Shown: positions 15,842-24,414 of the stretch, piece after piece | Position numbering within the stretch: position 1 is the stretch's first letter | How the letters are laid out: each line of letters starts with the position of its first letter | Origin: RYN-230 sp963834515 | Lineage (GTDB): Bacteria; Actinomycetota; Actinomycetes; Streptosporangiales; Streptosporangiaceae | Reading direction: 5' to 3' | Assembly: GCA_963834515.1 (NCBI GenBank) | Contig: CAWICB010000009.1 | Coordinates: 310,001 to 374,000, forward strand | DNA length: 64,000 nucleotides | Program-made: the position numbers and the translations under genes | The notes under the pieces: model-generated | Database searches by the model: none | Told to the model about the DNA's origin: nothing | The model's input: the letters and a program-made list of their open reading frames with translations, nothing else

Positions 15842-17362
15842 TTGTTCGGGGTACAGGGGAAACTTCGGGGCAGGCGGGGCAGGACCGGCCGGGATCGCAC
15901 GGCGAGTCATGGCCCGCGAGTTGATGCTGGGCCGGATCTGCCGCTGCGGCTGGCCCGTAAGTACGTACTGGACGCGCTGCCGTTTGTGGTCATGGCCGCG
16001 GTGGCCGTGGCCGCGGCCTGGGTGGACTCGGGCTCAGAGCTGCTGCCGCTGCTGGCGCTCGGGCCGGCCTTCGCGGCCGTGTCCGGTGGCGTGCGCAAGA
16101 CGGTGGTAGCCGGCACGGTGGCCTTCGCGCTCTGCGCACTGATGGCCGCTTACCAAATGATCGGCTCCTGGGACAGTTACGCCCTCGACTCAGCGACCGT
16201 GGCCGGGGTCACGGTCGCCGCCGTGATGGCCAGCACGCTCCGCGCCCGCCGGGCCCGGGAACTGGCCGAGGTGCGGGCCATCGCCGAAGTCGCCCAGCAG
16301 GTCGTGCTCGGGCCCATCCCGGACGAGCTGAACTCGGTCCGGCTCGCGGTGCGCTACATGTCGGCTACCTCACGCGCCCAGATCGGCGGTGATCTGTACG
16401 AGGTCGTGCCCGCCATGGAAGGCTGCCGGCTCATCATCGGCGACGTCCAGGGCAAGGGCCTGATCGCGGTGAAGACGGCGGCGGCTGTGCTCGGCGCGTT
16501 CCGTGAGAGCGCTCACGACGCCGCTGACCTGGCCGTTATCGCGGACCGGATCGAGCAGAGCCTGTCCCGGCAGCTCACCGCGGAGCAGTTCGTGACCGCG
16601 GTGCTGGCCGAGGTCAGCTCGGACGGCTCCAAGATCCAGCTGCTGAGCTGCGGCCATCCCCCGCCGCTGCTGATCGCCGGCGGGACCGGCCGGTTCGTCG
16701 AGCCGGCCGTGCCGGGCCTGCCGCTGGGTCTGGCCCACCTGGCCGAATTTCCCCGGTACGTGACCACGCTCCCGTTCGGCCCGGGCGACCAGCTGCTGTT
16801 CTACACCGACGGGGTCAGCGAGGCGCGGAACACGGCGGGCGAGTTCTACCCGCTGTCCGAGCACGAGGCGCTCACCGGCGGCCAGGCGCCGGAAGCCGTG
16901 CTCGACCGGCTGCAGCAGGACGTGCTCCGGCACGTCGGCCATGCCCTGGACGACGACGCCGCGATGCTGCTGCTCCGCCGTGAGCCGGCTTTAGTGGCAC
17001 CCAGCCCAGCTGGCGTGGGCCAGCTCAGCGCGGCCGCCTCGCGTGGCGTGCTCACCGCCACCGGACGGCCCGGCTTATCGGGCCCCGACTCACTATCACA
17101 GAAACTGTGTTACTGTGGAACTGTGAAGAACCTTACGGTGACCGTTCCCGACGACGTCTACCGCGCTGCGCGGGTCGTCGCTGCGCAGCGTGACACGTCG
17201 GTGAGCGCGCTGGTCGTGGCGTACCTTGAACGGCTGTCCGGACGGATGCAAGAGTTCGGCCGGCTTGAGGCGCTGCAACGCGAGGTCCAAGCCGAGATCG
17301 GCCAGTTCCACGCCGCCGATCGGCTGAGCCGGGACGAGGTCCACGATCGTGCGGTTCATTGA
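15842..17362 (+). CDS. Membrane-anchored SpoIIE/PP2C-type phosphatase; frame continues into vapB
   Basis: The N-terminus has about four hydrophobic segments (~44-61, 66-82, 88-107, 115-131). They are followed by a SpoIIE-type PP2C domain with metal motifs IGGDLYE (181-187), GDVQGKG (200-206), LSCGHPPPLL and FYTDGVSEA. Such enzymes dephosphorylate anti-sigma antagonists in partner switching. The catalytic domain ends near residue 380 (LLLRREP), but no stop follows. The same frame passes a ~45-residue linker and reads the whole downstream antitoxin, ending at 17362. A fusion protein or a displaced stop are both possible. The TTG start at 15842 is uncertain because AGAGGG is only ~2 nt away. The upstream 250 bp (15591-15841) is A/T-richer and may hold the promoter. 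Confidence 0.8.
   Translation: MFGVQGKLRGRRGRTGRDRTASHGPRVDAGPDLPLRLARKYVLDALPFVVMAAVAVAAAWVDSGSELLPLLALGPAFAAVSGGVRKTVVAGTVAFALCALMAAYQMIGSWDSYALDSATVAGVTVAAVMASTLRARRARELAEVRAIAEVAQQVVLGPIPDELNSVRLAVRYMSATSRAQIGGDLYEVVPAMEGCRLIIGDVQGKGLIAVKTAAAVLGAFRESAHDAADLAVIADRIEQSLSRQLTAEQFVTAVLAEVSSDGSKIQLLSCGHPPPLLIAGGTGRFVEPAVPGLPLGLAHLAEFPRYVTTLPFGPGDQLLFYTDGVSEARNTAGEFYPLSEHEALTGGQAPEAVLDRLQQDVLRHVGHALDDDAAMLLLRREPALVAPSPAGVGQLSAAASRGVLTATGRPGLSGPDSLSQKLCYCGTVKNLTVTVPDDVYRAARVVAAQRDTSVSALVVAYLERLSGRMQEFGRLEALQREVQAEIGQFHAADRLSRDEVHDRAVH
17097..17125 (+). promoter_or_regulatory. Candidate VapB autoregulatory operator, four 5-mers at 8-bp period
   Basis: CACAG at 17097 and CTGTG at 17105, 17113 and 17121 recur exactly every 8 bp. 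The first pair forms the palindrome CACAGAAACTGTG. The last box contains the GTG start codon of the antitoxin. Ribbon-helix-helix antitoxins bind short repeats of this kind cooperatively, so autoregulation is likely. Confidence 0.6.
17123..17362 (+). CDS. vapB: VapB-like ribbon-helix-helix antitoxin
   Basis: This 79-aa protein starts MKNLTVTVPDDVYRAARVVA, a typical CopG/ribbon-helix-helix DNA-binding beginning, and ends with a helical charged tail for toxin binding. The GTG start has no Shine-Dalgarno and lies inside the repeat operator. It may be translated leaderless, or as the end of the upstream phosphatase frame. The stop overlaps the PIN toxin start by 14 nt, giving tight coupling. The vapB name rests on the PIN partner. 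Confidence 0.82.
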   Translation: MKNLTVTVPDDVYRAARVVAAQRDTSVSALVVAYLERLSGRMQEFGRLEALQREVQAEIGQFHAADRLSRDEVHDRAVH

Positions 17363-17756
17363 CACAAATATCCTGCTCTACGCCATCTCGCGCGACCCAG
17401 CCGAGCAGGACAAGGCCAACCGCGCCAACGACATCCTGGCGGATCACGACCTGGGGTTGTCCGTGCAGGTGCTGCAGGAGTTCTACGTGCAGGCGACCCG
17501 GGCCAGCCGTCCGGATGGCATCGGGCACTCGCAGGCGGTCCGGCTGATCGAGTCGTTCCGGCGTTTCCCGGTCCAAGACCTCACGAGCGGGATCATGATG
17601 GCGGCCTTCGACACTCGCCGGCGATTCCAGCTCTCTTACTGGGACGCCGCGATCATCGAGGCCTCCCGCGCGATGGGCTGCACTCACGTCCTGTCCGAAG
17701 ACCTCAGCCACGATCAGGACTACGCGGGCGTCCGGGTCGCCAACCCGTTCCGCTGA
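17349..17756 (+). CDS. vapC: VapC-like PIN-domain ribonuclease toxin
   Basis: This 135-aa PIN domain has the expected acidic active-site residues: D5 (FIDTNILLY), E44 (LQEFYVQ), D99 (SYWDAAI) and D118 (LSEDLSHDQ). VapC toxins cleave tRNA or rRNA and are neutralised by the cognate antitoxin. The GTG start at 17349 overlaps vapB. All catalytic residues are intact, so the module is probably active. Confidence 0.9.
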   Translation: MRFIDTNILLYAISRDPAEQDKANRANDILADHDLGLSVQVLQEFYVQATRASRPDGIGHSQAVRLIESFRRFPVQDLTSGIMMAAFDTRRRFQLSYWDAAIIEASRAMGCTHVLSEDLSHDQDYAGVRVANPFR

Positions 17757-17821
17757 ACCGTACGCACAGCAGGTGAGCCGGGCCAGCAGGCCAGCGGGCG
17801 GCCCGGAGGGAGGCGGCCAGC

Positions 17822-18250
17822 ATGACGGCAGCTGCGCCGGGCCGCCACCCGGGCCTCCGCGCGGCCGACGTGATGGCCCGGGGCGGCTGGCACCCCCGCT
17901 ATGTCCGGGTGCTGGCTGTGGCCAGCGATGGCGATTACGGGTTCGCCCTGGTCAACGGCAACGGCGACGGGGCAGAACTCGAGGCCGAGGCATGGACCTG
18001 GGACCGCGGGCAGTGGCAGCCGGGTACCTCGTCCGGGGCCGGGCCGCTGGACTGGGTCGGGCCGGTGCGGACCGGCGGCCGGAGCGGGGACGCTCACTAC
18101 GCCTACGGCCACGCCCCCGGTCGCGCCGCCGTCACGGTCAGCTTCGCGGGCCGCCGCTATGAGGTCCCGGTCAGCCAGCACGGCATCTGGGCGTTCTGCC
18201 GGATCCCGGCCGGCCCGGGGCGCTACCGGGGTCCCACGCTGGCCGGCTGA
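17822..18250 (+). CDS. Hypothetical protein, 142 aa
   Basis: I do not recognise a family. The ATG is preceded by GGAGGGAGG, a strong ribosome site about 7 nt upstream. The protein is soluble and rich in Trp, Gly and aromatic residues (GGWHPRYVRVLAVAS, EAWTWDRGQW), with a beta-rich look. It lies 65 nt after vapC and converges on the last gene of the membrane-protein array. Confidence 0.6.
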   Translation: MTAAAPGRHPGLRAADVMARGGWHPRYVRVLAVASDGDYGFALVNGNGDGAELEAEAWTWDRGQWQPGTSSGAGPLDWVGPVRTGGRSGDAHYAYGHAPGRAAVTVSFAGRRYEVPVSQHGIWAFCRIPAGPGRYRGPTLAG

Positions 18251-18275
18251 CCGGCACCCGCCCCCGCGGCCCGCT

Positions 18276-19514
18276 TCACTGATCTCCCGGCCGGATCCAC
18301 ACCGCGACATGCGCCGGCTGCAGCGCGTCGTGTACGACGCCGGCCAGGTCCGCTTGCACCGCGGCCAGGTCGACCGCGTCCTTCAGCCGGCCGCTGAACG
18401 CGGCCACCATCCGGTCGGCGTCATACCGGGCCCGGTTGAACCGGCGGTCCACGGCCCGCTGTACCCGCCGGCGCACCGGGCTGAACAGGGCCGCCGCAGC
18501 CAGCGTCGAGGCGGCCACCCCCACCGGCGAGGAGAACCGCAGCACCTGCGTGGCCAGCAGCACCAGCCCGGCGTAGACGCCGATCAGCACGCCTGTCACC
18601 AGCGCGTACGCGAGGGTGCGCGAGATGATCCGGTCGATCTCATAGAGCCGGTACTTCAGGATGCCCACCCCGATGCCCACCGGCAGCGCGGCCAGGCCGA
18701 GAATCGCGGCCTCCCAGATGGCCGAGTTGGTGGCCAGCGCGAAGATGCCCAGGACGGCGCAGACCACGGTCCCGCTCAGCAGCCATTTGAGCTGCTCGCG
18801 CCGCTCCCCCGACGAGCGCCGCCAGCTCGCCACCTGACGGCCCAGCGCACCCAGCCAGGCCAGGCCGACGGTGCCGAAGAACACCAGCCCGACCCAGGAG
18901 GGCGGGCTGGCCGCCCCGGTGACGCTGCCGTCGGGCAGCACGTCGAGGCGATGCTGGAGGATAGCCGCGATGGCGGTCACCGCGAAGCTCACCGGGAGGA
19001 TGAGGGACAGGGTGAGATACCCGGCCAGCACCCAGCGCCACCGCGCGGAGGGCAGCCGGCCGTCCGGGAACAGCATGGTCACCAGCGGGAACACGGCGAT
19101 CACGAACGTGAACAGCTGGCTCAGGATCAGTGCCGCCGGGCTCAGCAGCGGGAGGCCACGGTGGCCGGGCCGGTACGCGTACGTCGCGTACGCCCCGGCG
19201 ACCACGGTGAGCGGGATCCAGCCGGCCGCCCCCAGCAGCAGCCACCCGATCGGGTTGCCCGGCTGGTGCCGCGCCACCACCAGGCCCACCGCGCCGATCA
19301 CCAGGATCACCACCAGTGGGCCAGCCAACTGCTGCAGGGTGCCCAGCGTGAGCTTGTGTGCCTGGCCGGTCAGCGCGCCCGCCACCGGCAGCGCGGCGAT
19401 CAGGACCAGCACGAGCGCGCCCAGCACGGCCGCGGTCCGCGGGCTGGCCAGCCGGGCCCAGGGCCGGCCGGGCCCGGGCCGACTGCGCCCGGGGCGGCCG
19501 GCGGTGCGCGTCAT
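18276..19514 (-). CDS. Tandem multi-TM paralogue 6 of 6 (sensor-like, no kinase domain)
   Basis: The 412-aa protein has about eight hydrophobic segments up to ~residue 350 and a soluble C-terminal end. It shows the blocks shared by all six neighbours: QPGNPIGWLLLG, LFPDGRLP, SWRRSSGERREQLKWL, LKYRLYEIDRIISRTLAYA, a long helix pair, and VDRRFNRARYDAD followed by a helix ending PAHVAVWIR. As I recall, the last block precedes the dimerisation domain in some actinomycete sensor kinases. Here no HisKA or HATPase follows. It starts at ATG 19514, overlapping the previous gene by 4 nt (ATGA). Function is unknown; a membrane sensory or scaffold role is inferred. Confidence 0.75.
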   Translation of the reverse strand: MTRTAGRPGRSRPGPGRPWARLASPRTAAVLGALVLVLIAALPVAGALTGQAHKLTLGTLQQLAGPLVVILVIGAVGLVVARHQPGNPIGWLLLGAAGWIPLTVVAGAYATYAYRPGHRGLPLLSPAALILSQLFTFVIAVFPLVTMLFPDGRLPSARWRWVLAGYLTLSLILPVSFAVTAIAAILQHRLDVLPDGSVTGAASPPSWVGLVFFGTVGLAWLGALGRQVASWRRSSGERREQLKWLLSGTVVCAVLGIFALATNSAIWEAAILGLAALPVGIGVGILKYRLYEIDRIISRTLAYALVTGVLIGVYAGLVLLATQVLRFSSPVGVAASTLAAAALFSPVRRRVQRAVDRRFNRARYDADRMVAAFSGRLKDAVDLAAVQADLAGVVHDALQPAHVAVWIRPGDQ

Positions 19515-20732
19515 TCGCTGTCCCGGGTCAGCCACACCGAGACGCGGGCCGGCTCCAGCGCCCCCTGCACCGCGGTGGCCAGGTCGTCGCGGACCGTGTC
19601 CAGGTCGACCGCGTCCTTCAGCCGGGCCGCGAACCCGGCCACCATCTGGTCGGCGTCGTAGCGGGCCCGGTTGAACCGCCGGTCCACCACCCGCTGCACC
19701 CGCCGCCGCAGCGGGCTGAACAGCGCGGCCGCGGCCAGCGTGGCCACGGCCACCGACACCGACGAGCCGAACCGCAGCACCTCGATGGCCAGCAGCACCA
19801 GCCCGGCGTAGACCCCGATCAGCAGCCCGGTGACCAGGGCGTAACCCAGGGTCCGGGAGATGATCCGGTCGATCTCGAACAACCGGTAGCGCAGGATGCC
19901 CAGCCCCATGCCGAGGGGGAACGCGACCACGGCGTACGTGGCGGCCACGTTGACCACGCTGGTCAGCGCGGCCTGACTCTGACTCGCGCCCGACTCGGCC
20001 ACGGTCATGACGACCACACCGAGCAGGCTGATCACCGCGCCCGCGGTGAACCACTTGAACTGCTGCCGGGCGGCGCCCGCCGACCGCCGGAACTCGATCA
20101 CCAGCCGGGCGATCCAGGCCAGCCAGAACGGGACGAGCAGCAGCACCGGCAGGCCGGTGCTGAAGAAGCCGATCATGCCACCGGGGTGGTGCACGCCGAG
20201 CACCGTGCCGCCGGCGTCCATCTGCAGCCGGGGCCGGGTGACCAGGTACCACGCCGAGACGGCCTGGCTGGCCAGGACGAGCAGGCTGGCCGCGGCGTAG
20301 CCGGCCAGCACCCGGCGCCAGCGCCGGGACAGGCCTGGCCGGGAACAGCAGCAGCGTGGTCATGCCGATCACGATGGCCAGCGGCCAGCAGGTGTTCTCC
20401 GCGAACAGCAGGGTGCGGCCGAGCGGCAGCCCGCCGCGGGCCTGGCTGAAGTCCTGCAGCGTGTACAGCGACGCCGCGATGGTGAACGCGGTGGACAGCC
20501 CGGTCGCGGTCAGCACCCAGCCGATCGGGTTGGCCGGCTGCCGCACCGCGACCAGGAAGCCCACGGCCAGGAACACGAACGCCAGCGCGATCACCGAGCC
20601 GTCCGACGACGCGGTCAGGCTGCCGGTGACCACGGTCAGCACGACGGCGGCCGCGATCAGCACCAGGGTCAGCCCGCCGAGCAGCCAGGCCCAGACCAGC
20701 GCGGGTGGCCGGCCCCGCAGCAGCCTGCTCAT
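19511..20732 (-). pseudogene. Tandem multi-TM paralogue 5 of 6, frameshifted
   Basis: The N-terminal half (MSRLLRGRPPALVWAW, PANPIGWVLTATG, TTLLLFP) runs from ATG 20732 in one frame. The C-terminal half (RRWRRVLAGYAAAS, FRRSAGAARQQFKWF, RYRLFEIDRIISRTLGYA, VDRRFNRARYDAD) runs in another frame to the stop at 19511. The switch lies near 20335-20350, where the family motif FPDGRLP should follow LLLFP but only ten bases separate it from the next conserved piece. Either an assembly indel or a real inactivating mutation explains this. Both ends keep the 4-nt ATGA overlaps with neighbours. Confidence 0.75.
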
Positions 20733-21997
20733 CGCTCCGCTCCCCGCACCCCGTCCTGGCCCCGCACGCGGCCCCGCACCCCGTCCCCGGGCCGCATCCC
20801 GTCCCCGCCGTGCATATGCACCGACAGGTGCGTGGGCTGCAGCGCGCTGGCCACCACGGCCAGCAGGTCGGCACGGACCTTGTCCAGGTCAACGTGGTCC
20901 TGCAGCCGGGCGGCGAACGCGGTCACCGCGGTGTCCGCGTCGTAGCGGGCCCGGTTGAACCGGCGGTCCACGGCCCGCTGCACCCGGGCCCGCAGCGGGT
21001 AGAACAGCGCCGCGGCGGCCAGCGTGGCCGCCGCCACCGCCACCGACGAGGAGAACCGCAGCACCTCGGTGGCCAGCAGCACCAGCCCGGCGTACACCCC
21101 GACCAGCAGCCCGGAGACCAGCGTGTAGGCCAGCGTCCGGGAGATGATCCGGTCGATGTCGTAGAGCCGGTACTTGAGGATGGCCACCCCCATGCTGACC
21201 GGCAGGGCCAGCACAGCCACGATGCCGAGGCCGCCGATGATCTGCAGCACCCGGTCCGGGCTGTCCGAGAACGGGACGCCGAGCAGGCTGCCGGCCGCGG
21301 CGATCGCTGACCCGCCGAGCAGCCATTTGAGCTGCAGCCGGCGCTCGCCCGACGAGCGCCGGTAGCTGAGCACCTGGCCGGCCACGGACGCCAGCAGGCA
21401 CGCCCCGAGCACCGGGAAGAACACGTGCTGCACCGAGCCCCACCAGGCGGACGACCCGGCCGGGTGGTTGAGGGCGTGCAGGTCCCCGGTGCTGTCCAGG
21501 TGGATGTTGTGCCCGATGATGGCCCCGGCCGAGATGACGATGGTGCCCGCTATCCACAGCCCGGCGACGGCCAGGTAGCTGGCTAGCAGCCAGCGCCAGC
21601 GCCGCCCCGGCAGCCGGCCGTCCGGGAACAGCAGGACGGTCAGCCCGAACAAGGCGATGGCCGGGGCCCAGCCCGGCTGCAGCAGGACCGCCAGCCAGCC
21701 GGCCGGCAGCGTGCCGTGCCGGAGCCGGTAGTCGGCCACGCCGTAGGAGCTCGCGTCGCCGCTCAGGACCAGGAAGCCCACCGCGCCGAGCAGCAGCCAG
21801 CCGAGCGGGTTGCCCGGCTTGCGCCAGGCCACCACGAAGCCCACCACGCCGAACACCGGGGCCAGGTACACGCCCCCGCCGCCGGAGCCGAGGCCCTGGT
21901 GGGCCAGGCGGCTGAGCGGGAACGCCGCCACCGCCAGGGCCAGCACCACCCCGCCCAGGACGAGGGCCGTGGCAGGCGAGGCCAGCCGGGACCGCAC
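20729..21997 (-). CDS. Tandem multi-TM paralogue 4 of 6
   Basis: The 422-aa membrane protein has the shared blocks KPGNPLGWLLLGAV, LLFPDGRLPGRRWRW, SYRRSSGERRLQLKWL, KYRLYDIDRIISRTLAY and VDRRFNRARYDAD. Its C-terminus adds a Gly/Arg tail built on GDGVRG-like repeats. The predicted start is GTG 21997, 18 nt after the previous stop. An ATG at 22019 overlaps that stop in the array's usual ATGA way, but it is out of frame, so a single-base indel in the CCCC run near 22005 may hide the true N-terminus. A conserved extracytoplasmic loop with GHNIHLDSTG is seen between helices. Function is unknown, as for its siblings. Confidence 0.75.
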   Translation of the reverse strand: MRSRLASPATALVLGGVVLALAVAAFPLSRLAHQGLGSGGGGVYLAPVFGVVGFVVAWRKPGNPLGWLLLGAVGFLVLSGDASSYGVADYRLRHGTLPAGWLAVLLQPGWAPAIALFGLTVLLFPDGRLPGRRWRWLLASYLAVAGLWIAGTIVISAGAIIGHNIHLDSTGDLHALNHPAGSSAWWGSVQHVFFPVLGACLLASVAGQVLSYRRSSGERRLQLKWLLGGSAIAAAGSLLGVPFSDSPDRVLQIIGGLGIVAVLALPVSMGVAILKYRLYDIDRIISRTLAYTLVSGLLVGVYAGLVLLATEVLRFSSSVAVAAATLAAAALFYPLRARVQRAVDRRFNRARYDADTAVTAFAARLQDHVDLDKVRADLLAVVASALQPTHLSVHMHGGDGMRPGDGVRGRVRGQDGVRGAER

Positions 21998-22015
21998 CGG
22001 GGCGGCCAGGCCCGG

Positions 22016-23230
22016 TCATCCGGCGCCGCCCTGGATCCACACGGAGACGCGGGCCGGCTCCAGCGCCGCGTGCACCGTGCCGGCCAGGCCGGCCCGGAGC
22101 ACGTCCAGGTCGACCCCGTCCTGCAGGCTGGCCGCGAACGCGGTCACGGTCCGCTCGGCGTCGTACCGGGCCCGGTTGAACCGCCGGTCCACCAGCCGCT
22201 GCACCCGCCACCGCAGCGGGCTGAACAGCGCGGCCGCGGCCAGCGTGGCCACGGCCACCGCGACCGACGAGGACAGCCGCAGCGCCTCCGTGGCCAGCAG
22301 CACCAGCCCGGCGTACACGCCGATGAGCACGCCGGTCAGCACCGCATAGGCCAGCGTCCGGGAGATCAGCCGGTCGATGTCGAACAGCCGGTACTTCAGG
22401 ATGGCCACCCCGAGGCAGGCCGGCAGGGCGAGCAGCCCGGCCCAGCTGAGCAGATGCAGCGCCAGGTACGGCAGTCCCCGCAGGCCCGACTCGGCGAACG
22501 CGAGGAACAACCCGCCCACCCCGCCGATCGCCCCGGCCAGCAGCCACTTGAGCTGCTGGCGGCGCTCCCCGGACGAGCGCCGGTAGCTGGCCGCCTGCCC
22601 GGCCAGCGCGGCCAGCCAGCTGAACAGCAGCACCGGCAGGAACAGGTTCTGCGCCACACCCCACCAGGCCGCGTCCCCGGTCGGGTGGCCGAGCAGGACC
22701 AGGTTCCCACCGGCATCCACCTGGATGTGGTGGCCCACGATGGCCCCCGCACTGAGCAGGTACGCGCCGCCCAGCCAGACGAGGCCGAGCGCCAGGAAGC
22801 CGCCGACGAACCAGCGCCAGCCCGGCCCGGGCAGCCGGCCGTCCGGGAACAGCAGGACGATGAGCCCGATCAGCACGATGGCCGGCGCCCAGCCCGGCTG
22901 GGCCAGCACGGCCAGCCAGCCGGCCGGCAGCCGGCCGGCGTGCACCCGGTAGTCGGCCACGGTGTAGAAGCTGGCCGTCTCGCCCAGCGTCCCGAACGCC
23001 GCCACGCCGAGCATCAGCCAGCCCACCACGTTGCCCGGTCTCCGCCACGCCACCAGCAGGCCGGCCACGCCGTAGGCCAGGGTGAACGGGAACGGCAGCG
23101 ACCCGTCGCTGGCCAGCAGGCCCTGCCGGGCCAGCCGCGCGAATGGGACCTGGGCCACCATCGCGGCCAGCACCACGGCTGCCCCGGCCAGCGCGCCGCC
23201 CCGGGCCCAGCGCACCGCCCGCGCGGTCAC
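22016..23230 (-). CDS. Tandem multi-TM paralogue 3 of 6
   Basis: This 404-aa paralogue starts at GTG 23230, overlapping the preceding stop (GTGA). It has about eight hydrophobic segments and the blocks RPGNVVGWLMLG, LLFPDGRLPGPGWRW, SYRRSSGERRQQLKWL, KYRLFDIDRLISRTLAYA and VDRRFNRARYDAE, ending PARVSVWIQ. Its middle loop (GHHIQVDAGGN, TGDAAWWGVAQ) resembles that of paralogue 4. These two therefore form a closer pair within the array. No catalytic motif is visible. Confidence 0.77.
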   Translation of the reverse strand: MTARAVRWARGGALAGAAVVLAAMVAQVPFARLARQGLLASDGSLPFPFTLAYGVAGLLVAWRRPGNVVGWLMLGVAAFGTLGETASFYTVADYRVHAGRLPAGWLAVLAQPGWAPAIVLIGLIVLLFPDGRLPGPGWRWFVGGFLALGLVWLGGAYLLSAGAIVGHHIQVDAGGNLVLLGHPTGDAAWWGVAQNLFLPVLLFSWLAALAGQAASYRRSSGERRQQLKWLLAGAIGGVGGLFLAFAESGLRGLPYLALHLLSWAGLLALPACLGVAILKYRLFDIDRLISRTLAYAVLTGVLIGVYAGLVLLATEALRLSSSVAVAVATLAAAALFSPLRWRVQRLVDRRFNRARYDAERTVTAFAASLQDGVDLDVLRAGLAGTVHAALEPARVSVWIQGGAG

Positions 23231-24414
23231 CGCGCACCGCCGGAGATCCACAGCGAAACATGCGCCGGCTCGAGCGCTTCCTGCATAACGCCAGTCAGCT
23301 GAGCACCCGCCGACTCCAGGTCCACTGACTCGCTGAGCCGGGTGCTGAACCGCGCGACGAGCTGGTCCGCGCTGTACCTGGCCCGGTTGAACCGGCGGTC
23401 CACGACGCGCTGGACCCGGCGGCGCACCGGGTTGAACAGGGCCGCGGCGGCCAGCGTGGCCGCGGCCACGGCCACCGACGAGGTGAGCTGGAGCACCTCG
23501 GTGGCCAGCAGCACCAGTCCCGCGTACACCCCGATCAGCAGCCCGGTGACCAGCGCGTAGGCCAGGGTGCGGGAGATGATCCGGTCGATGTCGTACAGCC
23601 GGTACTTCAGGATGGCCACCCCGATGGACACCGGCAGCGCGGCGAAGCCGAACCAGCCCAGCCCGCTGATCACCTGCCACACCGTGGCCGGCGAGGCGGG
23701 CTGCGCGGTGGCGGCCAGTCCGGCGCTGGCCACCGTCACCACCGCCCCGCTGGCCAGCCACTTCAGCTGCTGGCGGCGCTCCCCTGAGGACCGCCGCCAG
23801 CTCAGCACCTGGCGGCCGATGAACGCCACGATGAACAGCACCATGATCAGCAGCAGCAGCGTGACGCTGGCGTACCAGCCGGCCGGGTGGTCGGTGGCGG
23901 TCAGGCCACCGGTGGCGTCCACCTGGATGGGGTGGTGGGCGATGGCCTGCACGGTGGCCACCGCGAGGCTGAGCAGGCTGAGCACGTACAGGCCAAGGTA
24001 GGCCCGCAGCGCGGCGCGCCACCAGGCCGAGCTGAGCTGCCCGTCCGGGAACAGCAGCACGACCAGGCCGAACAGCTCCAGCCCGGGGCCCCAGAGCTGG
24101 TTGACCGCGAGCGCGGCCACGCCCAGCGGCAGGTGGTAGCCCAGCCGGTAGCGCAGCACGTCGTACTCCGAGCCGTCGGTAGCCAGGATGAGGCAGAGCG
24201 CGATGCCGAGCAGCAGCCAGCCCAGTGGGTTACCGGGCTGGCGCCGGGCCACCAGCAGGCCGACCACTCCGCTGGGCACCCCGATGACCAGCGCCACGAC
24301 CGCGTCGAACTGCAGGTGAGACAGCAGCGTCAGGGGCAGCAGCGCCACGGTCGCGGCCAGCAGCACGACGGCGCAGACGGCCAGGGCCCGCTTCGCGGTC
24401 AGCACCGCGGTCAC
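23227..24414 (-). CDS. Tandem multi-TM paralogue 2 of 6
   Basis: This 395-aa paralogue starts at GTG 24414, with a 4-nt overlap on the preceding gene. Shared blocks are QPGNPLGWLLLGIA, LLFPDGQLSSAWW, SWRRSSGERRQQLKWL, KYRLYDIDRIISRTLAYA and VDRRFNRARYSAD, ending PAHVSLWIS. The N-terminal two thirds diverges most from the siblings, while the last ~190 residues are nearly conserved. This pattern suggests different inputs feeding a common output region. Confidence 0.77.
   Translation of the reverse strand: MTAVLTAKRALAVCAVVLLAATVALLPLTLLSHLQFDAVVALVIGVPSGVVGLLVARRQPGNPLGWLLLGIALCLILATDGSEYDVLRYRLGYHLPLGVAALAVNQLWGPGLELFGLVVLLFPDGQLSSAWWRAALRAYLGLYVLSLLSLAVATVQAIAHHPIQVDATGGLTATDHPAGWYASVTLLLLIMVLFIVAFIGRQVLSWRRSSGERRQQLKWLASGAVVTVASAGLAATAQPASPATVWQVISGLGWFGFAALPVSIGVAILKYRLYDIDRIISRTLAYALVTGLLIGVYAGLVLLATEVLQLTSSVAVAAATLAAAALFNPVRRRVQRVVDRRFNRARYSADQLVARFSTRLSESVDLESAGAQLTGVMQEALEPAHVSLWISGGAR

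Noticed and set aside
20889..23261. 790-codon frame within the membrane array
   Set aside because: It is the wrong frame of paralogues 3 and 4; hydrophobic helices appear only in the frames reported.
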